64,000 nucleotides of DNA from JAIOQJ01 sp963718635. Lineage in GTDB: Bacteria; Planctomycetota; Planctomycetia; Gemmatales; Gemmataceae. The stretch lies in assembly GCA_963718635.1 (NCBI GenBank), contig OY970367.1, forward strand, positions 2,170,001 to 2,234,000, written 5' to 3'. Below, in pieces: positions 42,743 through 50,691 of this stretch. The number at the start of each line of letters is the position of its first letter. Position 1 is the stretch's first letter. A model generated the notes under the pieces. It worked only from the letters and a program-made list of their open reading frames with translations. It was not told the DNA's origin and made no database searches. The translations under genes and the position numbers were made by a program.

Positions 42743-43474
42743 TCGCTCGTGCTAGTTGTAAATCGCTGCACTGCGTTCGATTGAGGGGCCCCGACACGTT
42801 CAGCGACGTGTGCGCCGCCAATCGTCTGGACAGATTCTAGTTCCTTAAGGGCGCTATCGGCAATGGCCAGAAATTTACTAGCATCGACGACATAGCCGTT
42901 AAGCGGGCGCCTGAAGCGATCTGCGCTTAGGAGGCCCTTCATCGTAGACGGTCACATCGAACACCATCGAATCGGCGTTGTAATAAATCGCGCTGGCAAT
43001 GTTCCAATGGACGCGAGCCGCTTCCGCGACGTTGGTCCCGAAACGGGCGGCATAGCATGGGATACCGCTCAATGAAAACGGCTCGAAAAGCGAGCTCTCC
43101 GGGCAGGCCAGGAAACGGTGGTGCGCCTCCTCTTCGCCGGAACTAAAGGGCAGGTGGAGCGTCAACCCAAGATCACGGGTGGGAAAAACCGTTGCGGCAT
43201 CGACAAACTGGCCGGCGCTGATCCGATCGGGGCCGCGCATTTCCATGAGGAACCGGTGGCCGCGCGAAATCAAGTAGTCCACGATGTACCGCAGGCCAGC
43301 CTCGATGGTGGGGAATTTTCTTGACCGATCGACGAATCCGATCGGTGTCACGATGTCGCCGTCCAACTGGTCGTCGTCGGCCCTTTCTTCGGGCAGTACG
43401 GCTAACGCTTTCTCTATCAGCTTTGCAACACGAATTGTCGGTGTTATCGAAACGCAATCGTCGTATTTGGACAT
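42724..43474 (-). CDS. Unknown protein upstream of the helicase, probably frameshifted
   Basis: From ATG 43,474 (MSKYDDCVSITPTIRVAKLI) about 180 residues read FVDRSRKFPTIEAGLRYIVD, FLMEMRGPDRISAGQFVDAA, PCYAARFGTNVAEAARVHWN and FDVTVYDEG. A protein-like continuation is in the next frame (LLSADRFRRPLNGYVVDASK, FLAIADSALKELESVQTIGG) to a stop at 42,724-42,726, abutting the helicase start. Joining them near 42,930 gives about 250 residues. The alternative, a 192-residue protein ending at 42,899, leaves a 156-base gap. The 'YVVDASKFL' phrase resembles PIN- or Ala-rich folds, too weak to name. It may be the first gene of the defence operon. Confidence 0.5.
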
Positions 43475-43689
43475 GGGTTTCTCACGTAGGCGCATCATAG
43501 TTTGACTTGGTTTTCGTTCAACTTGGCTGATTCTACCCGCCATGCGCCCGACAATGCCAGGTTAGCAGGGATTCTTTTTGCAGATGGGATTCAGTCTTCT
43601 CGATGCCGAGGCCGAACCTTGCAGCTGGCCACCGGTGGAAAACGGGGATGCTTGGCGCGACCGAATTTACCGCCAATTTCGCCAAGCAA

Positions 43690-44427
43690 TCAAAAAGTCG
43701 CCGGTTCGACGGCCGGTTTGTCTTCATGGTTTCGTATCGCATTAGATCGGATGCGATCCAAAATCATGAGCTTCTGCCAAATCTTGCTCGACAGCCCGGT
43801 CGCCAAACTTTCAAAATGATCCACCGCCGTTTGTGCGACTGAATCTGGGAAATCCTGCACGTAGAGTTGTCCGATCTTGCCGACTACCGCCAGCAATTCC
43901 GTGCAGTAATGCAGATAACGCTCCATGTCGTCAGCCGTCATCGGCCTTCCCGCTACGTCCAGCGGACGCGTCGGATTTTCAATCAGGTCGGGGTCTTTGG
44001 TCAACTGGTGCATGTCGATGACGTGAGCAACGGATCGTAACTCGTGGATTGCTTGAAGGGCACGACGACGTTTGAGACGAGTCTCCAAGGTGACCAGAAA
44101 AATTGCCAGCGCCGTCAGAGCTGCAGCACTACCTTTGGTCGCATCGAGGAATTGAAAGAGAACAAGCCAAAGCGGCGTCTTGTCTTCACGACCATGCAAA
44201 TAAACGGCAGCGCCGGTGATCGCAGTCAGAAACACTGCCACCAAGCCGCCTTGCAACCAGCGATTTGGTTTGCTGATCCACTCGGCGCGAACCAGAGCCT
44301 TCCGCGTAATCTGCAGAACTTCATCGGCGACACTTCCGAGACCGGCACCGGGGAATCGCGCATCGATTCTCTTTTGGATCTTCTCCACCGTCGCGAGGAG
44401 CTTGTCTTTTTGAAGAATGTGTTTCAT
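43690..44427 (-). CDS. Two-span membrane protein, unknown
   Basis: A 245-residue protein. The N-terminal 65 residues are helical (LLATVEKIQKRIDARFPGAG). Two hydrophobic spans follow, LQGGLVAVFLTAITGAAVYL (about 58-78) and SAAALTALAIFLVTLETRLK (about 98-115), with a short loop between. The remaining cytosolic half is helical (HELRSVAHVIDMHQLTKDPD, YCTELLAVVGKIGQLYVQDF). The layout (helix, two TM, helical domain) is like SLATT/effector-type membrane proteins of some defence systems, but similarity is only of architecture. It sits between the operon's first gene and the right-hand module, on the same strand as the operon, separated by about 215 bases. Confidence 0.7.
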   Translation of the reverse strand: MKHILQKDKLLATVEKIQKRIDARFPGAGLGSVADEVLQITRKALVRAEWISKPNRWLQGGLVAVFLTAITGAAVYLHGREDKTPLWLVLFQFLDATKGSAAALTALAIFLVTLETRLKRRRALQAIHELRSVAHVIDMHQLTKDPDLIENPTRPLDVAGRPMTADDMERYLHYCTELLAVVGKIGQLYVQDFPDSVAQTAVDHFESLATGLSSKIWQKLMILDRIRSNAIRNHEDKPAVEPATF

Positions 44428-44642
44428 CGGCGATTAGCTCTCAAACGCATTCTAAAAGGGCGAAGAATTAAGCGCCTGCTCTAACAAGCAGTACTGGCGT
44501 TGCTCTATAGAATGCGCAGAATGAGGGCATCGCGGTACAGCAGGTATAGTAACTATTCGCTGATAGCCATCGCCAAAGCTATGCTCCAACATCTGGGCGC
44601 TCGCCGAGGCCGAGGCTTTCCCGTGCTTCCAGAGGATGCAGC

Positions 44643-45398
44643 ATGCCGAAGCCAATTCGCGATTCTGCGGCAGGGTTGCAATTCACTCAAACTAACGAGC
44701 GCTATTCGCCCCAATCGCTCAAGACGCGATGGCAAGCGGTCGTGCAAGCGCTAGACGAACTAAACGATGTGTTCGACGTCAATAAGGATCCTCACGCGCT
44801 GAAAGCACCAATGGTAATCCTTGGGGAAGCGCTTTCAGCGGTCAATGTTTTCCCGAAAGACGATGTTCCAGTCGTTTCGCAAGCAGGCCAGCTCGGTAAG
44901 TCCTCACTCCGTAATGTCATTGAACAAGCTGCGAGGGGCATGTTGGCAAGCGGGATAGATTCGTGCTTGCGAGTTGCTTCCACGTGGAAAGATGGCTTTG
45001 CCCGGCCTTTGGAGTGGGTTAACGATTATGTCCGCTCGGTCATCCCGGACGACATGACAAGCCAGCTTGAGATTTGCGCAGATGCGGGCGAAGAGAAGAG
45101 GAGTAAAGTAACGAAATCTTCAGCACCGCGAAGGAATCCCGGGCGCAAACGCCTCACAGATTCGTCCGATGAGAAGAAGCGATTACGAGCAAACCTCTAC
45201 GAAAACATCCGTGCAAAAAGTGAGGAATGGGGCATTGTCGGAAAGCAATTGCTCGAGCGACTGAAGGAGAACACCGAGATCGTCGAACTGGCAAAAGAAG
45301 CCGACGCAAAAATCGATCAAAAACTTATCAAGGCCGCTAACGAAGATAAACGCCGCCCGCGCAAGTCGCGCACGAAAGCCACCATCTCCACGAAATAG
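44643..45398 (+). CDS. Unknown element protein with basic coiled-coil end
   Basis: A 251-residue soluble protein. The first half has SLKTRWQAVVQALDELNDVF, ALKAPMVILGEALSAVNVFP and RPLEWVNDYVRSVIPDD. The second half is highly charged: EEKRSKVTKSSAPRRNPGRK and KRLRANLYENIRAKSEEWGI, then a Lys-rich end RRPRKSRTKATISTK, which could bind nucleic acid. The start follows GAGGATGCAGC. It is divergent from the membrane-protein gene and precedes the four 9-base inverted sites, the first of which overlaps its last codons. No family recognised. Within it lies CCACGTGG (44,980), resembling the parS core only in part. Confidence 0.6.
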   Translation: MPKPIRDSAAGLQFTQTNERYSPQSLKTRWQAVVQALDELNDVFDVNKDPHALKAPMVILGEALSAVNVFPKDDVPVVSQAGQLGKSSLRNVIEQAARGMLASGIDSCLRVASTWKDGFARPLEWVNDYVRSVIPDDMTSQLEICADAGEEKRSKVTKSSAPRRNPGRKRLTDSSDEKKRLRANLYENIRAKSEEWGIVGKQLLERLKENTEIVELAKEADAKIDQKLIKAANEDKRRPRKSRTKATISTK

Positions 45399-45526
45399 TA
45401 TCGCCGGCATTTCGTGGCGAAATACTGTCAACTCCTGCCAACGCCGGTTTTCTCTGGTCAATTCGCGTCTGCATCGCGTCAATGTCTTCCACGAAATTGC
45501 GGCCACGTTACGATTCAATTTCGTGG
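45388..45526. repeat. Two inverted pairs of CCACGAAAT
   Basis: CCACGAAAT occurs at 45,388-45,396 and 45,489-45,497; its complement ATTTCGTGG at 45,409-45,417 and 45,518-45,526. The pairs are about 101 bases apart, the arms 12 and 20 bases apart. The site is upstream of the HTH and primase genes, suggesting an operator or replication-origin sites. Confidence 0.65.
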
Positions 45527-45583
45527 GCGTTCAATATCTCCGTACGCGGGCGCACGACCCGCAATTCCTAAACGGAGGCAATC

Positions 45584-45787
45584 ATGGCAAACGCAATTCC
45601 AACTCCCTCAGCTACTCGGGAACCCGGCTCCCCGTGGACTATCGACGATGCCGCTCGGCATCTCGGAATCAGCGATCGACATCTAAGGCGACTGGCCCAC
45701 GAGGGCAAGATCGCCACAATCCGATTCGGCCGTAGACGGATGATCGCGGCAAACGAACTTGAACGTGTCGCACGCGAAGGTGCTTGA
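45584..45787 (+). CDS. Excisionase/MerR-type HTH protein
   Basis: A 67-residue DNA-binding protein. WTIDDAARHLGISDRHLRRL is the winged-helix HTH (residues 18-37), followed by AHEGKIATIRFGRRRMIAAN with the basic wing of excisionase-type proteins (DNA-binding domain, helix_turn_helix_17 type), and ELERVAREGA. The start MANAIPTPSATREP follows ACGGAGG by 7 bases. It overlaps in frame-shifted fashion the TTG that opens the next frame. By place and size it is the likely recombination directionality factor or the replication regulator of the element. Confidence 0.85.
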   Translation: MANAIPTPSATREPGSPWTIDDAARHLGISDRHLRRLAHEGKIATIRFGRRRMIAANELERVAREGA

Positions 45788-45861
45788 ACGATTCGAACAT
45801 CCACCCCCGATTGCGAGCAAGTGATTGCAAAGGGGTTAATCCCACAAGTTTGAGGTTCCTT

Positions 45862-48585
45862 ATGTCGAACGATCAGCGAACACAGGCCGCCGCGTGGCAT
45901 TCCCGATCCGACGAGCTGGCACAATGGACGCTTTGCCGTCTGGTCAACCGAATGGATGTTTGGGGAGCCTATGGCGGGGACGGAACATGGACCGCGCCAG
46001 CGAAAAATAATCGTGGTGTGAAAACACTCACGCTCGAAATCGTCCGCCAGCACTTTCAGGCAACCAGCCGCAGCCAAGTGATCGGCTTGCACAGCGGAAG
46101 CCCTGGCCCCGAGTCAACGGCGCTATGGTGCGCGGCCGACATTGATTCTCACACAGACGACGACAACCCCGAGGCGAACCTCGAAACCGCTCTACGCTGG
46201 CACAACCGAGCAATCGAATACGGTTTGACCCCGATGCTAACCGACAGCAACGGCAAGGGCGGCTATCATCTTCGCATTCTTTTTAGTGGCCCGATTCCGC
46301 TGCATGTAATGCATTGGTTCGCCCGCTGGCTGTTTCGCAACGAAGACGGCGCCGAGACCAAACACGAAGTTTTCCCTAAGCAAGAGAAACTTACCGCGAG
46401 CGGCGACGGTTCTTGCGGCAACTGGCTTAGGCTTCCTGGTCGCCATCACAAACACGATCATTGGACGCGCGTCTGGAACGGCGAGAGGTGGCTTTCGTCC
46501 AATGCCGCTGTTGAATACATCCTCTCAACGAAAGGCGACGATCCGTCACGTGCCATTGAACTCCATGCCGAAGCGATGCGGGAAACCGAGGCCGAGAAGG
46601 CTACCTACAAAGAAGCGATAACCAAGGCCGGATGTCTTGACGCGGAGCGGCACCGACTGTATGGGCTTGCCTCGCTTAGACGTGCCTGCGAACGGATAAT
46701 CGCCGCGCCGGACAACTGCAAGCACGCTGCACTTCGCGATCAATCGTTTAGCATTGGTCACTTGCACCCGAACTACTTATGCGACCTAGACGAATGCCAA
46801 CAGGCGCTTGAAGACGCTATTCGTCCACGTGCTGAAGACTTTAATAAAGCTCAAGCAACGATTCGGAGCGGCCTGAAACTCGGATCGAAGGATCCAAAGC
46901 CGCCGCTGCCACCGTTGCCAAAAGTTGCGTTCGGCAACGGCAATCACTCCAACCGAGACACAGAAAAAAAGCCAACAGCACCGCCGCCTCCCTATCGTCC
47001 GTTTCCGGTCCATTGCCTACCGATGCCACTTGCGGCCTACGTCGCCGAGGCGGCCGCCGCCATTGGCTGCGATCCTGCATTTGTCGCGCTGCCCTGCCTG
47101 GCGGTCGTCGCAAGTCTGATCGGTAACACGCGCTCGATCCGTTTGAAACAAGGATGGTTTGAGCCTTCGATTCTATGGGCAGCTATTGTCGGCGAATCCG
47201 GCACGCACAAGAGCCCTGCCCTAGCCGCCGCGGTCGATCCGATTGAAGCGATCGAGAAGCGTTTCGCGAAACAATTCGCCGCCGAGCACGCGGATTTTCG
47301 GCAAGAATTCCAGGAATGGAAGGATGCAGACAAAAATGAGCGCGGCGATGAGCCGAAACCGCCAATCCAACGGAGAGCAGTCATCAAAAACGCTACTATC
47401 GAAGCCGGCGCCAATGTGCTTAGCAACAACCCTCGTGGCGTTTTGTTGGCCCTCGACGAACTCGCAACATGGCTCGGGTCGTTTACGAAATACAAGGTGA
47501 AAGCCGGCGGCACCGACATGCAGCACTGGCTTGAAGCACACGGCGGTCGTGCGTGGATCATAGATAGAAAGACCGGCATTCCGCCAACGATTTTTATTCC
47601 TCATGTGGCCGTCTCTGTCACTGGCGGCATCCAACCTGCGATACTCGCAAGCCAGATGACCGGCGAGCATTGGTCATCCGGTTTTGGTGCTCGCCTGTTG
47701 CTGGCATGGCCGCCTCGATGCGCAAAGGTTTGGACTGAAGCCGTAATTGATCCAGACACTGCCGCCGCGTATTCGTCGTTGCTCGAATCGCTTCTTAGCT
47801 TGCAGTTCCGCGAACACGATGGTGACAGCGGACCGCACCAACTGACACTGTCCGCCGATGCGAAAACGGAGTGGGTCAAATTCTACGACGCATGGGGCAG
47901 CAAGCAGGCGAACGCCGAAGGCAACGCCGCTGCCGCATTCAGCAAGCTGGAAGGATACGCCGCGCGGTTGGCATTGATTCATCACGTTGTTGAAAAGTGT
48001 TATCGCGGCGAAGACGACCTCACTCCTGTTCAAGCGGCCAGTGTCCGGGCTGGCGTCGAACTCGTGCAATGGTTCGCTGCCGAGGCCGAACGAATCTATT
48101 CGCTGCTTTCTGAATCCGAAGAACAGGGGAACTCTCGCCGCCTTGCCGAAATGATCCGACTTCGTGGCGGACATATTACGACCCGCGAGCTTCAACGAAG
48201 CAACCCAGCAAAGTACGTTACGGCCGAAACAGCCGAGGCCGCGCTCGAAGATCTTGTCGCCGCCGATTTCGGATCATGGCGAGTTGATGAAGCTGGTCAA
48301 AAAGGCGGCCGCCCCGTTCGTCGATTCATCCTTCACCCGACGCCTGACAAAACTGACATAACCCTTTCAGAGTCGGACGAGGGTTTTCAACAAGCGCCTG
48401 ACACAACCTCCCAACCGGAAATCAAAATCCCGATTTTCCCGACAAATCATGAGGTTCTGTCAGTTGTGTCAACAGTCGGGTTGAAGCATGAGAAGAAAAA
48501 TGTATCGGCACCCAGAAACGAGACCGGAGAGGTTCTGTCGGGCAACGGCACGAAAGCCGCATCCCGTCGAAGGATAATCAAATGA
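45862..48585 (+). CDS. AEP-type primase plus DUF3987 helicase-like replication protein
   Basis: About 907 residues from ATG 45,862 (MSNDQRTQAA), with GAGG upstream; a TTG at 45,784 would add 26. Residues about 60-260 form an archaeo-eukaryotic primase domain of the kind found in mobile elements: LWCAADIDSHTDDD carries the D-x-D metal site, followed by GKGGYHLRILFSG and GNWLRLPGRHHKHDH. A Pro-rich linker (about 350-400) leads to DUF3987, a RecA-like ATPase: IVGESGTHKSPALAA (Walker A-like), LLALDELATWLGSF, GGRAWIIDRK and HVAVSVTGGIQPAIL. The C-terminus has a winged helix (ITTRELQRSNPAKYVTAETA). It probably primes and unwinds the element's own replication. Typical of planctomycete integrative elements. 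Confidence 0.88.
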   Translation: MSNDQRTQAAAWHSRSDELAQWTLCRLVNRMDVWGAYGGDGTWTAPAKNNRGVKTLTLEIVRQHFQATSRSQVIGLHSGSPGPESTALWCAADIDSHTDDDNPEANLETALRWHNRAIEYGLTPMLTDSNGKGGYHLRILFSGPIPLHVMHWFARWLFRNEDGAETKHEVFPKQEKLTASGDGSCGNWLRLPGRHHKHDHWTRVWNGERWLSSNAAVEYILSTKGDDPSRAIELHAEAMRETEAEKATYKEAITKAGCLDAERHRLYGLASLRRACERIIAAPDNCKHAALRDQSFSIGHLHPNYLCDLDECQQALEDAIRPRAEDFNKAQATIRSGLKLGSKDPKPPLPPLPKVAFGNGNHSNRDTEKKPTAPPPPYRPFPVHCLPMPLAAYVAEAAAAIGCDPAFVALPCLAVVASLIGNTRSIRLKQGWFEPSILWAAIVGESGTHKSPALAAAVDPIEAIEKRFAKQFAAEHADFRQEFQEWKDADKNERGDEPKPPIQRRAVIKNATIEAGANVLSNNPRGVLLALDELATWLGSFTKYKVKAGGTDMQHWLEAHGGRAWIIDRKTGIPPTIFIPHVAVSVTGGIQPAILASQMTGEHWSSGFGARLLLAWPPRCAKVWTEAVIDPDTAAAYSSLLESLLSLQFREHDGDSGPHQLTLSADAKTEWVKFYDAWGSKQANAEGNAAAAFSKLEGYAARLALIHHVVEKCYRGEDDLTPVQAASVRAGVELVQWFAAEAERIYSLLSESEEQGNSRRLAEMIRLRGGHITTRELQRSNPAKYVTAETAEAALEDLVAADFGSWRVDEAGQKGGRPVRRFILHPTPDKTDITLSESDEGFQQAPDTTSQPEIKIPIFPTNHEVLSVVSTVGLKHEKKNVSAPRNETGEVLSGNGTKAASRRRIIK

Positions 48586-48839
48586 GCGATTTGTTCCAAC
48601 TGTTGGTAGAACTCCGCCGACGTGGATTCGTCCTCGAAGAGAACACCGCGGATTCGATCATCATCGACGGCCCGGAATTTTTGACCGAAGACGATCTCGA
48701 TCAAGCCGCGAAAGCGATCAAGCCTCATCGGGCATGGTTCGCGTGGATACTGGCAATCGAGCGAATCAGTGGTCGTCGGGTTGTAGGCATGACCACATGC
48801 GTACGATCAGGAAAACGACTATTTACCTTCGGCGTTTGA
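48582..48839 (+). CDS. Small TubC-N-like docking-domain protein
   Basis: A protein of 85 residues whose ATG (48,582) overlaps the primase stop as ATGA. MSDLFQLLVELRRRGFVLEE and IIIDGPEFLTEDDLDQAAKA and IKPHRAWFAWIL fit the short alpha/beta 'TubC N-terminal docking domain' pattern seen in small element-borne proteins. It has no catalytic residues. It is likely translated with the primase and may dock on it. Similarity is by pattern only. Confidence 0.6.
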   Translation: MSDLFQLLVELRRRGFVLEENTADSIIIDGPEFLTEDDLDQAAKAIKPHRAWFAWILAIERISGRRVVGMTTCVRSGKRLFTFGV

Positions 48840-48941
48840 AAGTGCTGAAAGGCACGTGACCGAAGCAGGGAAAAATAAACATTAAGTGCTGAGTGCAACC
48901 GGCTTCAAGCTTACATACATGAACTTTATAAAGAGGGTAGG

Positions 48942-49424
48942 ATGCACGATAAAGCGGTCGCAATAAAAAAAATGCTTGAAGCCAGGCGAGATGGTTGCAG
49001 CTTACGAGAGTCTGCCGAGTATGCTGGCGTCCACCTGGCGACACTTTGCCGATGGCAGGTGGCAGATCCCGGCCTGCGTATGAAACTGGAACGAGCCGCT
49101 GCCAAGGTGCGACGACTTCTTTCTCTTTGCAGCTTGCTTCCACGGCCGGCAGTTCAATGGCATCCAAATTGTCCAATCTGCGGTAATCATGTTGAAATCT
49201 TGACGGCGGTCAGATGGGCGAAGTTTTGGCGGTGCAGCCAGTGGCCTTCCTGCCGCTGGGCAAGCTGGCGCCCGCGAGTAATGGCGAATTGCAAAAAATG
49301 CGGAGGAGTACGCTACTGGTCGCATAGCCGAAAAAGCATTTGGTGCAGCAAATGCAAAATGCGAATATTGCGCCCTCAGCGCCCAAAAAGGGGGGAAAAG
49401 CTCTGGAATCTCGCTAATCGCTAA
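48942..49424 (+). CDS. HTH plus topoisomerase-type zinc-finger protein
   Basis: A 160-residue DNA-binding protein. The N-terminal HTH reads RRDGCSLRESAEYAGVHLAT, LCRWQVADPG (residues 17-46). A C4 zinc ribbon of the topoisomerase I C-terminal type follows: CPICGNHVEILTAVRWAKFW with CSQWPSC (CxxC-x20-C-x5-C). A second ribbon has CKKCGGVRYW and WCSKCKM. The mix of HTH and ribbons suggests a small transcription regulator or DNA-binding helper of the element. The start MHDKAVAIKK is preceded by GAGGGTAGG. Confidence 0.65.
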   Translation: MHDKAVAIKKMLEARRDGCSLRESAEYAGVHLATLCRWQVADPGLRMKLERAAAKVRRLLSLCSLLPRPAVQWHPNCPICGNHVEILTAVRWAKFWRCSQWPSCRWASWRPRVMANCKKCGGVRYWSHSRKSIWCSKCKMRILRPQRPKRGEKLWNLANR

Positions 49425-49593
49425 ATGACTACATTTTCGAATGGTTTGTTTTTTCACGTGGTTCCATCGGCTCTGAGTAATCGCGACGTTCGACATGCGG
49501 GTTCATAGCTAAAAACCGCTTAGCAAGTCAAGCAAGCTAGCGTGAGTAAGAATCGTGAATCCGACGTACAAGGCATTACGGCAGGAAAGCAAA

Positions 49594-49839
49594 ATGAGCA
49601 GCCGTGACACTGGTGCCGACAAACGAGTGAGCGCACTCCCGCCTGACGATCTGTTCCGAGTAGAAGCCCTGCGGCTTTCAAAGCTATCGGCTCACGAGCG
49701 TAAACAGGCCCTGGCAGTGCATCAACGCATCGCCGATGATGCTCGATTTTCTCTTGCTACGCGAAATCATGCTCGGCACGTTGCCGACACACTTGAGTCA
49801 TTGGCCAGAGCCATAATTAAGGCGAGAAAGGTTTCTTAA
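49594..49839 (+). CDS. Small unknown element protein
   Basis: An 81-residue helical protein. The start MSSRDTGADKRVS has GGAAAG upstream; a GTG at 49,555 is possible. Helices ALRLSKLSAHERKQALAVHQ and NHARHVADTLESLARAIIKA dominate. Its place before the serine recombinase and its charge pattern fit a small regulator; no family is recognised. Confidence 0.55.
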   Translation: MSSRDTGADKRVSALPPDDLFRVEALRLSKLSAHERKQALAVHQRIADDARFSLATRNHARHVADTLESLARAIIKARKVS

Positions 49840-49916
49840 CGAATCTTTTGACGGACAACGAAAGGTGTGTTAAATTATTCTTGTGACCTAAGAACGTGCA
49901 TTGCGAGGTTTTTATC

Positions 49917-50609
49917 ATGACCGACATTATTGCTTACTACCGCGTCAGCACTGCAAAGCAGGGGCAAAGCGGATTGGGGTTGGAAGGTCAAAAGGCAGCG
50001 GTCGAAGCGTATGCGAAACAGACAGGCGCCCGCATTCTGGCGAGCTACCGAGAAGTTGAATCGGGCAAACTTGCCGAAAGGCCGGAACTGGCGCGTGCTA
50101 TGTCTCATGCGAAGCGGAATAAGGCAACGCTGATTGTTGCCAAACTCGACCGGCTTGCAAGAAATGTCGCGTTTTTGTCAAAATTGATGGAAGCAGGCGT
50201 TGACTTCATTGCCTGCGATAACGCGGCAGCGAACAAGCTGACGGTACACATCCTCGCAGCAGTAGCGGAAGATGAGGCGGAACGGATCTCCGCTCGGACG
50301 AAGGCCGCCCTACAAGCGGCTAAGGTTCGTGGGGTTCAGCTTGGCTCTGCCCGACCGGGCCATTGGGACGGCCGCGAGCAGGCCCGGATCGACGGACTCG
50401 CCAAAGGGCGAATTGTAGCTGCCAAAGTCGTTTCAGCAAACGCGAACGAAGCTTACACGGACTTGGCTCCTGCAATGAAGCAATGGCGAGATGAAGGAAT
50501 GGCGCTTCAGGCCATTGCCGACAGGCTGACCGCCGAAGGACATACGACCCGTCGGGGAAAACAGTGGAATGCGGTCCAGGTGATGCGAGTCCTCAAACGT
50601 ACTGTGTGA
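49917..50609 (+). CDS. Serine recombinase (resolvase family)
   Basis: A 230-residue resolvase/invertase. The catalytic N-terminal domain has IIAYYRVSTAKQGQSGLGLE with nucleophile Ser in YYRVST, and QKAAVEAYAKQTGARILASY. ERPELARAMSHAKRNKATLI, VAKLDRLARN (the Arg cluster), FIACDNAAANKLTVHILAAV and AEDEAERISARTKAALQAAK follow. The C-terminal HTH has ALQAIADRLTAEGHTTRRGK and WNAVQVMRVLKR. Start ATG 49,917 (MTDIIAYYR), shortly after a GCGAGG. It lies 82 bases before the tyrosine integrase, so the element carries both recombinase types. This one may resolve multimers or help in dimer resolution. Confidence 0.93.
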   Translation: MTDIIAYYRVSTAKQGQSGLGLEGQKAAVEAYAKQTGARILASYREVESGKLAERPELARAMSHAKRNKATLIVAKLDRLARNVAFLSKLMEAGVDFIACDNAAANKLTVHILAAVAEDEAERISARTKAALQAAKVRGVQLGSARPGHWDGREQARIDGLAKGRIVAAKVVSANANEAYTDLAPAMKQWRDEGMALQAIADRLTAEGHTTRRGKQWNAVQVMRVLKRTV

Positions 50610-50691
50610 AAGTTTTCAGATGCCGGGCATTATGCCTTGCGACGCACGACGCTTCGCACTGCCAATAGTTTTCGACAAGGAGCTTTTTGTA

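Noticed and set aside
44978..44989. Second parS site (TTCCACGTGGAA)
   Set aside because: Lacks the outer pairs of the parS consensus and lies inside a coding region of the element; a 12-base palindrome of this kind can occur by chance.
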